Source: Streptomyces anulatus (GTDB lineage Bacteria; Actinomycetota; Actinomycetes; Streptomycetales; Streptomycetaceae). From it: 64,000 bases of DNA. Positions 1-7,685 of this stretch are shown in pieces. The position numbers were made by a program, and so were the translations under genes. Location of the stretch: contig NZ_BMVK01000004.1 in the NCBI RefSeq assembly GCF_014650675.1, positions 1-64,000 on the forward strand, in the 5' to 3' direction. The stretch's first letter is position 1, and each line of letters starts with the position of its first letter. Below the pieces are notes generated by a model. It did not search any database. It worked only from the letters and a program-made list of their open reading frames with translations, and had not been told where the DNA came from.

Positions 1-142
1 ACGCCTGCTCGACCGCGTACTCGTCCAGCTCCGACAACAGACCGTCGACATCCTCACGGTCCAGCGTCAGGTCATCGGCGAAACGCCGGTCACCGGTCGC
101 GTCGGGCACGTACTTCACACAGACAACGATCCTCAAGCTCAC
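1..142 (-). CDS. etfB: Electron transfer flavoprotein subunit beta, 5' end only
   Basis: The first 47 codons read MSLRIVVCVKYVPD and later LDEYAVEQA, typical of EtfB/FixA N-termini, with the adenine-nucleotide-binding core running off the window. EtfB pairs with EtfA to take electrons from acyl-CoA dehydrogenases and pass them to the quinone pool. The start is GTG at 142, preceded by an AGGAGA ribosome-binding site. The gene diverges from the TetR gene. Its promoter (202-230) carries the paired GGCAC..GTGCC operator, so it is probably a direct TetR target. The gene is cut by the window edge, not broken. Confidence 0.85.
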   Translation of the reverse strand, partial: MSLRIVVCVKYVPDATGDRRFADDLTLDREDVDGLLSELDEYAVEQA

Positions 143-201
143 GCCGGCTCTCCTGCCTACCTGGGTGTGGTCCCACCTGGGTGTCATTCGTACTGATGGA
201 G

Positions 202-244
202 AGATTATGGCACTCAGTACCCTCTGTAAAGGTACGCAGTGCCA
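202..244 (-). promoter_or_regulatory. etfB promoter with paired TetR-type operator
   Basis: On the minus strand there is a -35 TTTACA (230-225), a 17-bp spacer and a -10 TAATCT (207-202). Two related 13-bp boxes lie at 209-221 (GGCACTCAGTACC) and 231-243 (GGTACGCAGTGCC), centres 22 bp apart. One box fills the spacer and abuts the -10. The other lies just upstream of the -35, with the nearest base 1 bp away. Binding would block RNA polymerase. The same site sits just in front of the TetR start codon, so autoregulation is likely. The two boxes form an imperfect inverted repeat. Confidence 0.75.
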
Positions 245-275
245 AAATCCTCCTCGCGGTGCTACGTTTCGCCGC

Positions 276-1004
276 ATGAGCGAGGCGCGAGGATCCGAGA
301 AGAAGGCACCCATGCGGGAGGTGCTCGCACAGGCGGCCTTCCGGCTCTTCCTGGAGCGGGGCTTCGAGCGGACGACCGTGGACGACATCGTGGCGCTGGC
401 CGGGGTGGGCCGGCGTTCGTTCTTCCGCTACTTCCCGTCCAAGGAGGACGCGGTCTTCCCGGACCACGAGCGCTGCCTCGCCGAGACGACCGAGTTCCTG
501 GCCGCCGTCGACGACAGCGACCCGGTCGGCGCGGTGTGCGACGCCGCGCGCATCGTGCTGCGGATGTACGCGGCCAACCCCGAGTTCTCCGTGCAGCGCT
601 ACCGCCTCACTCGGGAGGTGCCGGGGCTGCGGACGTACGAACTGTCGGTGGTGCGCCGTTACGAACAGACTCTCGCCGGACATCTGCGGCGCCGCTTCGG
701 CGAGGGTCGCGACGGGGAGCTGCGGGCCGAGGTGATCGCCGCTTCGGTGGTCGCCGCGCACAACAACGGGCTTCGGCTGTGGCTGCGTTCGGGCGGGGCG
801 GGCGACCCCGAGGCGGCTGTGGATCATGCGCTCGCCCTGGTCCGAGAGGTGTGGGGGCGGCCCGCCGTCCCCACACCGGCCACCCCCTTTCCGGTCTCCG
901 GCGACGGCGGCGGGAAAGGGGAGGTGATCGTGATGGTCGCGCGGAAGGGCACCCCGATGTGGCGTGTCGTGCAGCAGATCGAGGCAGCCGTCGGCGAGAA
1001 CTGA
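276..1004 (+). CDS. TetR-family transcriptional regulator
   Basis: This 242-residue protein has an N-terminal TetR helix-turn-helix: TTVDDIVALAGVGRRSFFRY, followed by FPSKEDAVF, is the textbook recognition region. The ligand-binding half is all-helical and unassigned. The ATG at 276 is preferred because upstream in-frame starts (165, 207) would place the operator inside the coding sequence. It lies between divergent etfB and the downstream DUF35 gene, and both have paired GGCACTCAGTGCC boxes. It therefore most likely represses both genes and itself. TetR proteins beside ETF and acyl-CoA genes usually sense acyl-CoA esters; that ligand is an inference here. Confidence 0.88.
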   Translation: MSEARGSEKKAPMREVLAQAAFRLFLERGFERTTVDDIVALAGVGRRSFFRYFPSKEDAVFPDHERCLAETTEFLAAVDDSDPVGAVCDAARIVLRMYAANPEFSVQRYRLTREVPGLRTYELSVVRRYEQTLAGHLRRRFGEGRDGELRAEVIAASVVAAHNNGLRLWLRSGGAGDPEAAVDHALALVREVWGRPAVPTPATPFPVSGDGGGKGEVIVMVARKGTPMWRVVQQIEAAVGEN

Positions 1005-1013
1005 GTACCAATG

Positions 1014-1056
1014 GGCACTCAGTGCCTTTACGGTCCGGCACTGAGTGCCATATGGT
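1014..1056 (+). promoter_or_regulatory. Promoter and perfect paired operator for the DUF35 gene
   Basis: GGCACTCAGTGCC (1014-1026) and GGCACTGAGTGCC (1037-1049) are exact reverse complements, and each is itself almost palindromic. A -35 TTTACG (1027-1032), 18-bp spacer and -10 TATGGT (1051-1056) fit between and after the boxes. The downstream box ends one base before the -10, exactly as at etfB and ccr. This is the best match to the consensus in the window. Confidence 0.75.
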
Positions 1057-1114
1057 GCGGACGCGCCCGCAGTGCAGGTGCGGCGCGTCCGAGTCGAGCG
1101 CAGGGGGTCGAGCC

Positions 1115-1498
1115 GTGTCCCAGACAGCAATGGGCACCGTCCAGAAGGCGCACGAGGAGTGCGGCCTCTCCTACAATCGCTGCCGCTGGTGCGGCACCGC
1201 CTCGTTCCGGCGGCTGCTGTGCCCGGTGTGCGCGTCGAGCGAACTGGAGCCCGAACGCACCACCGGCCACGGCGTGGTCGTCCGGACCGCCGTGGTCCAC
1301 CGCTATACCGAGGCTGCGCGCAACGAGTCCCTGGTGCGGTTCTCGGAAGGGTTCGTCTTCCGCTGCCAGATCGTGGGGGCGGCTCCGCACCTGGTGACGG
1401 TCGGTGCGCGCGTCCGGCCCGTCTCCGGGGACGAGCCCGAGACGGGCGCGGTGGTGCTGGAGCTCTGCGAGCCGCCCGCGCGGCGGGACTGGGTCTGA
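1115..1498 (+). CDS. Zinc-ribbon / OB-fold (DUF35) protein
   Basis: This 127-residue protein has a zinc ribbon built from CRWC and CPVC (residues about 23-39), followed by a beta-rich segment that fits the C-terminal OB fold of DUF35 proteins. Family members bind CoA and commonly act as partners of thiolases, HMG-CoA synthases or ketosynthases, channelling acyl-CoA substrates. GTG 1115 follows a GGGGG purine stretch at 1102-1106. It has its own TetR-type operator. Its partner enzyme is not encoded beside it. A role with the ACP-less ketosynthases 20 kb away, or with the CoA pathways of the same regulon, is only a hypothesis. Confidence 0.8.
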   Translation: MSQTAMGTVQKAHEECGLSYNRCRWCGTASFRRLLCPVCASSELEPERTTGHGVVVRTAVVHRYTEAARNESLVRFSEGFVFRCQIVGAAPHLVTVGARVRPVSGDEPETGAVVLELCEPPARRDWV

Positions 1499-1502
1499 AC
1501 AG

Positions 1503-1545
1503 CCCGGCCGGCCGGGCGGCGAACCGCCGATCGGCCGGTCAGCCG
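1503..1545. terminator. Probable bidirectional terminator
   Basis: Between convergent genes the sequence contains the palindrome GCCCGGCCGGCCGGGC and nested GGCGG/CCGCC arms around GAA that can form a long GC-rich hairpin. There is no U-tract, which is usual in Streptomyces. The 3' end overlaps the stop codon of the DJ-1 gene. Confidence 0.4.
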
Positions 1546-2234
1546 AGCCGGTTGAGCAGTTCTGCGGCCAACGGGACGGAGGAGGCCGGATTCTGACCTG
1601 TGATCAGGTTCCGGTCGGTGATGACGAACGGCGCCCAGGGCTCACCTTCCTGGAAGTCCGCGCCCAGCGCCACCAGCCGGTCCTGGAGCAGCCACTTCGC
1701 CTTGTCCGCGAAGCCCGCCTGGGCCTCCTCGGCGTTGGTGAAGCCCGTCAGCCGATACCCGGCGAACGCGGACCGGCCGTCGGGTCCGGTCGCGGCCAGC
1801 AGCGCCGCCGGGCCGTGGCAGACCACGCCGAGCGGCTTGCCCGAAGCCAGCACCCGGGCGAGCAGCCGCCCGGAGACGGGGTCCACCGCGAGGTCCTCCA
1901 TCGGGCCGTGGCCGCCGGGGTAGAAGACGGCGTCGTACGCGTCCGGGTCCACGTCCTCCAGGGCGACCGGCCGCCGCAGCTCCTCGAACGCCTCAAGACC
2001 GGCCGCCACCGCGTCGGCGCCCTCCTGCCCGCCGTTGACGTCGGGCGCCAGGCTGCCCCGGTCCACGGTCGGGACGACGCCGCCCGGGGTGGCGACGACC
2101 ACCTCGTGCCCGGCGTCGGTGAACGCCCGGTACGGCGCCACGGCCTCCTCGGCCCAGAAGCCCGTGGGGTGGGCCGTGCCGTCCGCCAGGGTCCAGTGGT
2201 CCGCGCCGGACACCACGAAAAGGATCTTTGCCAT
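1539..2234 (-). CDS. DJ-1/PfpI (Hsp31-like) family protein
   Basis: This 231-residue class-I glutamine amidotransferase-like protein has the nucleophile elbow GVVCHGPAAL with Cys139, and an early acidic patch (FWAEE) that would hold the partner glutamate. The size and the ADHWTLADGT...GFWAEE opening match Hsp31/YhbO-type members annotated as glyoxalase III, protein deglycase or chaperone. The ATG at 2234 is chosen over the one at 2243 because GGAG is correctly spaced only for the inner ATG. It is a single gene convergent with the DUF35 gene and is probably a stress or carbonyl-detoxification protein. The exact activity cannot be read from sequence. Confidence 0.82.
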   Translation of the reverse strand: MAKILFVVSGADHWTLADGTAHPTGFWAEEAVAPYRAFTDAGHEVVVATPGGVVPTVDRGSLAPDVNGGQEGADAVAAGLEAFEELRRPVALEDVDPDAYDAVFYPGGHGPMEDLAVDPVSGRLLARVLASGKPLGVVCHGPAALLAATGPDGRSAFAGYRLTGFTNAEEAQAGFADKAKWLLQDRLVALGADFQEGEPWAPFVITDRNLITGQNPASSVPLAAELLNRLG

Positions 2235-2418
2235 GTCGTACATCTCCGTTGGTCGGGGTGGCTGACCAGGCCGACGGTAGGCCCGGCCCGGCCAGGATCC
2301 GCCTCCTGCCCACGTGTGCCGGAAAGAGGCTTCCGACGGGGCTGCGGCTTTCGGCCGTCCGGCGGATCCCCTGCCCCCGGCGACGGGTCCGCATCATCCG
2401 GAGGGCTCCCGGCGCGGC

Positions 2419-3468
2419 TCAGCCCCGGTGGGTCCCGGCCGCACGGGCGACCAGCGCCTCCGCGTTGCCCGAGAGCCAGGCGGCGACCACGTCGGCGGGG
2501 AGCGGGAGCGCGGCCAGCTCATCGGCCAGCGGTCCCGTCGGCCCCGGATTGACCCAGGTCGAGGTGCCGAACATGACCCGGTCGCGGGCCATCCCCCGGG
2601 CGTGGTGCAGCAGGGGCTCCCAGCCCGAGCCGGGCTTGGACATGTGCCGGGGCCGGTGCGAGGAGAACTCCAGGAAGACCCCGGGGTGCCGGGCGGCCGT
2701 GAGCAGCATCTCCTGCACATCGGGCCAGCCCGCGTGCCCGGCGACGAGCAGCAGCGCGCGGTGGCGGCCCGCGAGCGTCTCGACCGTACGCCAGCTGCCC
2801 AGGCCGCTGGGGTGGCTCCGGGCGAAGTGGTGGCCGGTGTGCAGCCAGACCGGCAGCCGCGCCTCGGCCGCGGCGTCCCAGACCGGGGCGAACCTCGGGT
2901 CGGCCGGGTCGGTGCCGTCCAGGAAGGGGATGACGCACAGCCCGGTCGCCCCGGCCGCCAGCGACCGTTCCAGCTCCCGCAGCGCGGCGGCGGGGTCGCG
3001 CAGGGAGATCCCGGCCCAGACGTGGATCCGGTCGCGCACGTCCCGTACGGTCTCCAGCAGCCACTCGTTGACCGTACGGCCGTCCGGCAGCCGTTCCGCC
3101 GAGCCCATGGCGAACTCGCCCGTCACGCCCTGCCGTTCCCGGTCCGCGAGATGCCCGGCCAGATCGAACGGCGGCCGGTCCGGTGGCAGGAGCACGTCGA
3201 TCGCGTCCTGCCGGCGGACGGCGAGCGCGTCGCGGTACGCGGTGTGCGAGGCGCCGAAGTGCCGGCAGAACGAGGCGGAGAAGACATCCAGGTACTCAGG
3301 GGCGTTCTCGCCCAGCCGGTTCAGGTACGCCCGCCAGCCCGCGTCGTCGTACACCAGCGAGCAGGCGTCCACGACCGGCGGGCGGATCCGGACTCCGGGG
3401 TCCGCCACGGCGGTGGCCACCGTTGTTCCGTTGCCCGGCGCGGGGACGGACGACACGTTCACGGTCAC
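2419..3468 (-). CDS. Amidohydrolase_2-like TIM-barrel protein lacking the HxH motif
   Basis: This 349-residue protein resembles the ACMSD/amidohydrolase_2 superfamily: LPVWLHTGHHF (about 204-214), LVAGHAGWPDVQEML (about 238-252) and FGTSTWVNPG near the C-terminus sit where the later metal ligands and catalytic residues fall. The usual N-terminal D-x-H-x-H metal motif is replaced by PPVVDACSLVYD (about 30-41). Either it uses an altered metal site or it is not hydrolytic. It lies upstream of, and on the same strand as, the DJ-1 gene. It might be an accessory gene of the neighbouring macrotetrolide cluster, but nothing in the sequence proves that. Confidence 0.7.
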   Translation of the reverse strand: MTVNVSSVPAPGNGTTVATAVADPGVRIRPPVVDACSLVYDDAGWRAYLNRLGENAPEYLDVFSASFCRHFGASHTAYRDALAVRRQDAIDVLLPPDRPPFDLAGHLADRERQGVTGEFAMGSAERLPDGRTVNEWLLETVRDVRDRIHVWAGISLRDPAAALRELERSLAAGATGLCVIPFLDGTDPADPRFAPVWDAAAEARLPVWLHTGHHFARSHPSGLGSWRTVETLAGRHRALLLVAGHAGWPDVQEMLLTAARHPGVFLEFSSHRPRHMSKPGSGWEPLLHHARGMARDRVMFGTSTWVNPGPTGPLADELAALPLPADVVAAWLSGNAEALVARAAGTHRG

Positions 3469-3512
3469 TCCATCGGAAGCAGGAAGGGGAAGGACGAGGA
3501 AGCGGAGAAGGA

Positions 3513-3564
3513 GGGAGAAGAGAACGGCCGGGCTCAGAAGGGAGAAGGGAACGGCCGGGCTCAG
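3513..3564. repeat. Direct repeat, two 25-bp copies
   Basis: Copies at 3513-3537 and 3540-3564 (GGGAGAAG, A or G, GAACGGCCGGGCTCAG) match in 24 of 25 bases. The second copy contains the stop codon of the MarR gene. It looks like a small local duplication at the 3' end of that gene. Confidence 0.8.
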
Positions 3565-4067
3565 GTGGCGGCGCGCCGGGCCTCCCAGGCGGCCACCAGT
3601 GCCTCGGTCTGCTCCACGTACCCGTTGAACAGGCCGGCGAGCGAGGCCAGTCGGTCCCGGGCCTCGCCGCGCGCCACCGGGATTCCCGAGCTCAGCGTCT
3701 CGGTGAACTTGCGCATATGGGCGTTGTTCACCAGCAGTAGGTGCTGGAGGTCGCCCACCGCCTCGTAGTCGATCCGCCTGCTGCCGGCCCTGGTCGAGCG
3801 CCGCACCAGGGACCAGGCCTCCAGTTGGCGGGCGGCCACACTCAGCCCGCTCTTGGCCTGGCCGAGTTCGCGGGTCATGGTGTCGAGGTCCACCGGCTTG
3901 TTGCGCAGCAGGAGGTAGCCGAAGAGGCGGCCGGTGGCCTGCGGGAGGCCCCAGCGCTCCATCAGCGAACCCATCTCGCTGATGAAGGCGGCTTCCGCGT
4001 CGCTGAACCCGTCGGAGCCGGGCATCGGGAGGGGTCCCGCGTCGGGCGTGATGTCGTGGTCAGTCAT
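3561..4067 (-). CDS. MarR/GbsR-family transcriptional regulator
   Basis: This 168-residue protein has an N-terminal helix, then a winged helix: LFGYLLLRNKPVDLDTMTRE, followed by LGQAKSGLSVAARQLEAWSL, is a typical GbsR-like helix-turn-helix. The wing is SRRIDYEAV. The C-terminal helices probably dimerise. It lies 15 bp downstream of the nonR-like gene on the same strand, so it may be the last gene of the macrotetrolide transcription unit. No other regulator lies inside that unit, which makes this the best candidate for a cluster-linked regulator. Its operator was not identified. Confidence 0.82.
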   Translation of the reverse strand: MTDHDITPDAGPLPMPGSDGFSDAEAAFISEMGSLMERWGLPQATGRLFGYLLLRNKPVDLDTMTRELGQAKSGLSVAARQLEAWSLVRRSTRAGSRRIDYEAVGDLQHLLLVNNAHMRKFTETLSSGIPVARGEARDRLASLAGLFNGYVEQTEALVAAWEARRAAT

Positions 4068-4082
4068 GGTCTCGCTGGGGTC

Positions 4083-4922
4083 TCAGGCCTTCAGGAAGGC
4101 GACGGTCAGCCGGTTGACCTCGTCGGGACGGTCCAGATTGGCGACATGTCCGGCACCGGGGATCACATGGAACTCGCTGTGGGGATCGCGTTCGCTCCAC
4201 CGTTCCATCGCCGAGCGGATGTTACCCGTGCTGTCGTGTTCACCGCAGAGGAGAAGTTCGGGCTTCTCGACCCGGTAGTCGGGGGACGGGTCGATCGCGC
4301 GGGTCATGCCGTCCCAGGTGGTGAGGAAGGAGCGCCTCCCGTTGGCCAGGAAGGTCTCGCGCAGATACGTCCGCGCACCGGGGTCCTCGGCCGACGCCGT
4401 GGCCATCGACCGGGTCAGCCGACGGTAGGGCACCAGCCGCATGAAGGCGCGGGAGAGCGCCAGGCCGCGCCGCTCGGCCCGGGTGATGGGCAGGGTGTTG
4501 GACGTGGAGCCGATCACCACGAGTGCGGCGACCTCGTCGGGCCGTCGGCGCAGATACTCCTGCGCGATGTTGCCGCCCATCGACTGGCCCAGCAGCACCA
4601 CGGGCCGGGGCATCCCGGCCGCGTCCAGCAGCGCTGCCAGGTCCCGCGCCGCGTAGACCGTACGGAATCTGCCCGTGCCGGAGACGGACGCCCCGTGGTA
4701 GCGCACGTCCCAGCGCAGGGTGCGGTAGCCCGCGCCGACCAGTGCCGGGATCTGCGGATCGAACATGCGGTGGTCGGCCCCGGCGCCGTGGGTCAGCGCG
4801 ATCCCCGGGCGGTCCGCAGCTCCGGCGGTCCAGTAGTGCAGCCGGGCGCCGGAGACGTCGATGCTGTGCGCCGTCTCCTCGACGCGGGCCCCGGTGACGG
4901 TTCGGCCGTCGGCGCCGGTCAT
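4083..4922 (-). CDS. nonR: Alpha/beta-hydrolase, NonR-like macrotetrolide esterase
   Basis: This 279-residue alpha/beta hydrolase has oxyanion-region HGAG (45-48), nucleophile elbow GQSMGG with Ser114, acid Asp230 (GEHDSTG) and His259 (PGAGHVANLD). The start ATG 4922 has a GAGGAGG site 7 bases upstream. In nonactin producers NonR is a serine esterase that cleaves macrotetrolides and gives self-resistance, and it lies directly next to nonS, as here. The identification rests on family, size and position; beta-ketoadipate enol-lactonase-like hydrolases look similar. It is cytoplasmic, with no signal peptide. Confidence 0.75.
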   Translation of the reverse strand: MTGADGRTVTGARVEETAHSIDVSGARLHYWTAGAADRPGIALTHGAGADHRMFDPQIPALVGAGYRTLRWDVRYHGASVSGTGRFRTVYAARDLAALLDAAGMPRPVVLLGQSMGGNIAQEYLRRRPDEVAALVVIGSTSNTLPITRAERRGLALSRAFMRLVPYRRLTRSMATASAEDPGARTYLRETFLANGRRSFLTTWDGMTRAIDPSPDYRVEKPELLLCGEHDSTGNIRSAMERWSERDPHSEFHVIPGAGHVANLDRPDEVNRLTVAFLKA

Positions 4923-4954
4923 CGGGGGGCCTCCTCGGCGGGGCCGGCGGTGAA

Positions 4955-4999
4955 CGCGGACAGGGGCGCGGACAGGGGCGGAGGCGGAGGCGGAGGCGG
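4955..4999. repeat. Short GC-rich repeats between nonS and nonR
   Basis: The 205-bp gap between nonS and nonR contains GCGGACAGGGGC twice, followed by a run of GGAGGC hexamers (about 4980-4999). The rest of the gap includes an AT-richer stretch (5031-5060) that might hold a separate promoter for nonR, but no convincing -35/-10 pair was found. Confidence 0.5.
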
Positions 5000-5127
5000 C
5001 GAGGCCGCCGGGCGGCGGTGTCGGAGTGCTTCGTTCATCAGAATCAGAATACTCTCTCCGTCGCAGCCGCAAAGGGAGGCGGCCCCGACGGGTCGCGGCA
5101 CCGGACGGAGACCCCGCCCGGCACCGG

Positions 5128-6021
5128 TCAGGCGCCGGTGAAGCGGGGCGGCCGCTTCTCCGCGAACGCGGCCATCCCCTCCCGGGCGTCGGCCACCGTC
5201 GCGTGCGTCTTCAGGTGGTACGTGTCCTGGAGCCGCAGCCCGTACTCGGCCGGCTGCCCCCAGCTCCGCTCCCGCAACTCCTTGAACAGCCCCACCGAAG
5301 CGGTCGGCAGTGCCGCGAACCGGCCCGCCAGATCGGCCAGTTCGCGGTCGAAATCCTCCGGTTCGCAGAGCCGGTCGAACAGCCCCAGGCGCACCGCCTC
5401 GTCCCCGGAGACCATCCGCCCGGTGAGGTAGATCTCCGTCGCCCGCGCCGGACCGGTCAGCCGGGACATCAGGACCACGTTCCCCACATGCCCGACCCCG
5501 GCCAGACAACTGCCGATCGAGGCACGGGTGTCCGCCAGCCGGAAGTCGGCGGCGCAGGCGATCTCCGCCCCGGCGCCCGCCGCCGCCCCGGTCAGCCCCA
5601 CGACCACCGGCTTCGGCAGATGCAGGATCGCCTCGCAGACCCGCAGGTAGTGGGCGTCCGAGGTGATCGGGTCGAAGGGGGTGTCCGCCCGGTCGCCCAG
5701 CCGCCACCGCCGTACGCTCCCGACGTCGTCGCCCGCGCAGAACGCCCCGCCGTTCCCGGTGATCACGACCGTACGCACCCGGGGGTCGTCGCCCGCGCAC
5801 ATCAGGCCGAGCAGCAGATGGCGGGAGAGCGTCAGGTCGAGGCTGTTGCGGCGGTGCGGCCGGTCCAGCGTCAGGGTGGCGACCCCGCCCGCCAGCGAGG
5901 CCCGCAGCGGTACGTCCTCCTTGCCGTCCACCCGGTCGGCGAAGTCCGCGAACGACTCGGTCGCCGCCCCCGCCCACTCGGCCGGGGGTTCCTGGCCCGC
6001 CCGGAATGCTTCCTGGTTCAT
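5128..6021 (-). CDS. nonS: NonS-like enoyl-CoA hydratase homologue (nonactate synthase)
   Basis: This 297-residue crotonase-fold protein has the oxyanion-hole strand NGGAFCAGDDVG and the helix GAGAEIACAADFRLAD, which retains one acidic position. The second catalytic glutamate of true hydratases (the PExxxG segment) is replaced by IGSCLAGVGHVG. That fits NonS, which closes the tetrahydrofuran ring of nonactic acid by intramolecular addition of a hydroxyl to an enoyl-CoA rather than adding water. The start overlaps the ligase stop (ATGA), so the two are translationally coupled. The assignment relies on the cluster context as well as the fold. Confidence 0.8.
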   Translation of the reverse strand: MNQEAFRAGQEPPAEWAGAATESFADFADRVDGKEDVPLRASLAGGVATLTLDRPHRRNSLDLTLSRHLLLGLMCAGDDPRVRTVVITGNGGAFCAGDDVGSVRRWRLGDRADTPFDPITSDAHYLRVCEAILHLPKPVVVGLTGAAAGAGAEIACAADFRLADTRASIGSCLAGVGHVGNVVLMSRLTGPARATEIYLTGRMVSGDEAVRLGLFDRLCEPEDFDRELADLAGRFAALPTASVGLFKELRERSWGQPAEYGLRLQDTYHLKTHATVADAREGMAAFAEKRPPRFTGA

Positions 6022-7685
6022 ACGATCTTCTCCCTGCGTATCCGGATGCCCGCGGCCTCGCGGTCCCACGTCCCCGCCACCACGCCCTCGGCGCGCAGCG
6101 TGTGCTTGGTCGGCTTGCCGGTGGGGGTCTTCGGGAGCTCGGGCAGCACCCGGATGTAGCGCGGCAGCATGAAGTGGGCCAGCCGCTCCCGCAGGAACTC
6201 CAGCAGCGCCGCCGGGTCGACCGGGGCCGAGGGGTCGCGGTCCGCCACCACCAGCAGCACCTCGTCCTCGCCCTCGTCGCCGGGCACCGCCACCGCCGCC
6301 GCCTCCAGCACCCCCGGGTGGGCCACCGCCTGCGCCTCCACCTCGAAGGAGGAGATGTTCTCGCCGCGCCTGCGGATGGCGTCCTTCTTGCGGTCCACGA
6401 AGACCAGCCCGCCGTCCGGGGCCCGGCGGAAGGTGTCCCCGGTGTGGAACCAGCCGTTGCGCCAGACGGCGGCCGTCTCGGCGGGCCGGCCGAGGTAGCC
6501 GCTCAGGAACGACCACGGACGGTCCGCGCGCAGCACCAGTTCGCCCGCCTCGCCGTCCGCGACCTCCCGGTCGTGGTCGTCGACGACCCGCGCGGCGATG
6601 CCCGGCCGGGGCTCCCCGCAGTGCATCGGGACGCCCGGGTGGTGGTCCGGCGCGGATTGCACCGGACACGACACCTCGGTCATGTTGAACAGCGCGCGGA
6701 CCGGGACCCCGAACCGCTTGGAGAACTCCGTCGCCCCCTCGGTGAACGGGATGACGTAGGCCGCCCGCAGCGGGTGCGCGGTGTCCTGCGGCAGCGGCGG
6801 CTGCTTGAGCAGATAGGTCGCCATCACGCCGAGCAGCGTGCACAGGGTCGTCCCCGTCCGCCGGATCAGCGGCCAGAACTCGCCGGTGGTGAACGCGGGC
6901 ACGACCGTCACCGAACCGCCGTGCACCAGCATCCCGTACGCGCCGATCGTGCCGCCCGCGTGGAACAGCGGCAGTTGCAGCAGATAGCGGTCCTCCGGTC
7001 CGGCCATGCCGTGGAACGCGGCGGTGCAACTGCTGTACAGGTGCGCGTAGGAGGAGACGACGCCCTTGGACGGACCGGTCGTCCCGGAGGTGTAGATGAC
7101 GGTCTGCGGGTCCCACGGCCGGGGGGCGGGCACCGGCTCCGCGAACTCCGCCCGGTCCGCGCGCAGTGCGGTCTCCACCCGGAAGCGCGTGGCCAGCCGC
7201 CCGGCGAGCGCCTCCACGTCCTGGGCCGCGTCCTCGGGCCCCGGCAGCAGGACCACCGTGCGCACCGCCCCCACCGCGTCGTCCGAATCCTCCAGCCGGG
7301 CCGCCAGCGACGGCCGGCAGATCAGCACCTCGGCCCCGCTGTCGGCGATCACCTGACGCAGGATCGCGCCCCGGTAGGCGATGTTGAGCGGCACCAGGAC
7401 CGCGCCCGCCAGGTTGACCCCGTACCAGGCGCGCAGCGCGTCGGGTCCGTTGGGCAGCCAGCTCAGCACCAGTTCGCCCGGGACGACGCCCAGCGCCTGG
7501 AGCGCGGCGGCCGTCTCCTCGGTCTCCCGGAGGGTGCGCGCGTACGTCCAGAGGTCACCGTCCGGCATCAACGCGTACGGCGCCGCCGGGGCGGCGGCGG
7601 CACGTCGCCTGAGCAGGGGACCCAGCACGCACTGCTCCGCCGTGGGCACGGCGGCGGACGCCGGATCGAGCACATCGTCGATCAC
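6018..7685 (-). CDS. nonL: Acyl-CoA ligase (nonactate-CoA ligase, NonL-like)
   Basis: This 555-residue ANL-superfamily adenylating enzyme has the P-loop YTSGTTGPSKGV, an acyl-binding region with LFNMTEVSCP, GWFHTGD, the hinge RKKDAIRRRGENIS and a C-terminal PKTPTGKPTK with the adenylation lysine. All core motifs are intact. It should activate a free hydroxy acid such as nonactate to its CoA ester for oligomerisation. GTG 7685 overlaps the stop of the upstream hydrolase (GTGA), and the stop overlaps the nonS start, so it sits inside a coupled run. The alternative is a medium-chain or aryl-CoA ligase. Confidence 0.82.
   Translation of the reverse strand: MIDDVLDPASAAVPTAEQCVLGPLLRRRAAAAPAAPYALMPDGDLWTYARTLRETEETAAALQALGVVPGELVLSWLPNGPDALRAWYGVNLAGAVLVPLNIAYRGAILRQVIADSGAEVLICRPSLAARLEDSDDAVGAVRTVVLLPGPEDAAQDVEALAGRLATRFRVETALRADRAEFAEPVPAPRPWDPQTVIYTSGTTGPSKGVVSSYAHLYSSCTAAFHGMAGPEDRYLLQLPLFHAGGTIGAYGMLVHGGSVTVVPAFTTGEFWPLIRRTGTTLCTLLGVMATYLLKQPPLPQDTAHPLRAAYVIPFTEGATEFSKRFGVPVRALFNMTEVSCPVQSAPDHHPGVPMHCGEPRPGIAARVVDDHDREVADGEAGELVLRADRPWSFLSGYLGRPAETAAVWRNGWFHTGDTFRRAPDGGLVFVDRKKDAIRRRGENISSFEVEAQAVAHPGVLEAAAVAVPGDEGEDEVLLVVADRDPSAPVDPAALLEFLRERLAHFMLPRYIRVLPELPKTPTGKPTKHTLRAEGVVAGTWDREAAGIRIRREKIV

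Noticed and set aside
165..275. Longer N-terminus for the TetR protein starting at 165
   Set aside because: It would place both operator boxes inside the coding sequence and lacks a ribosome-binding site; the TetR domain begins after ATG 276.
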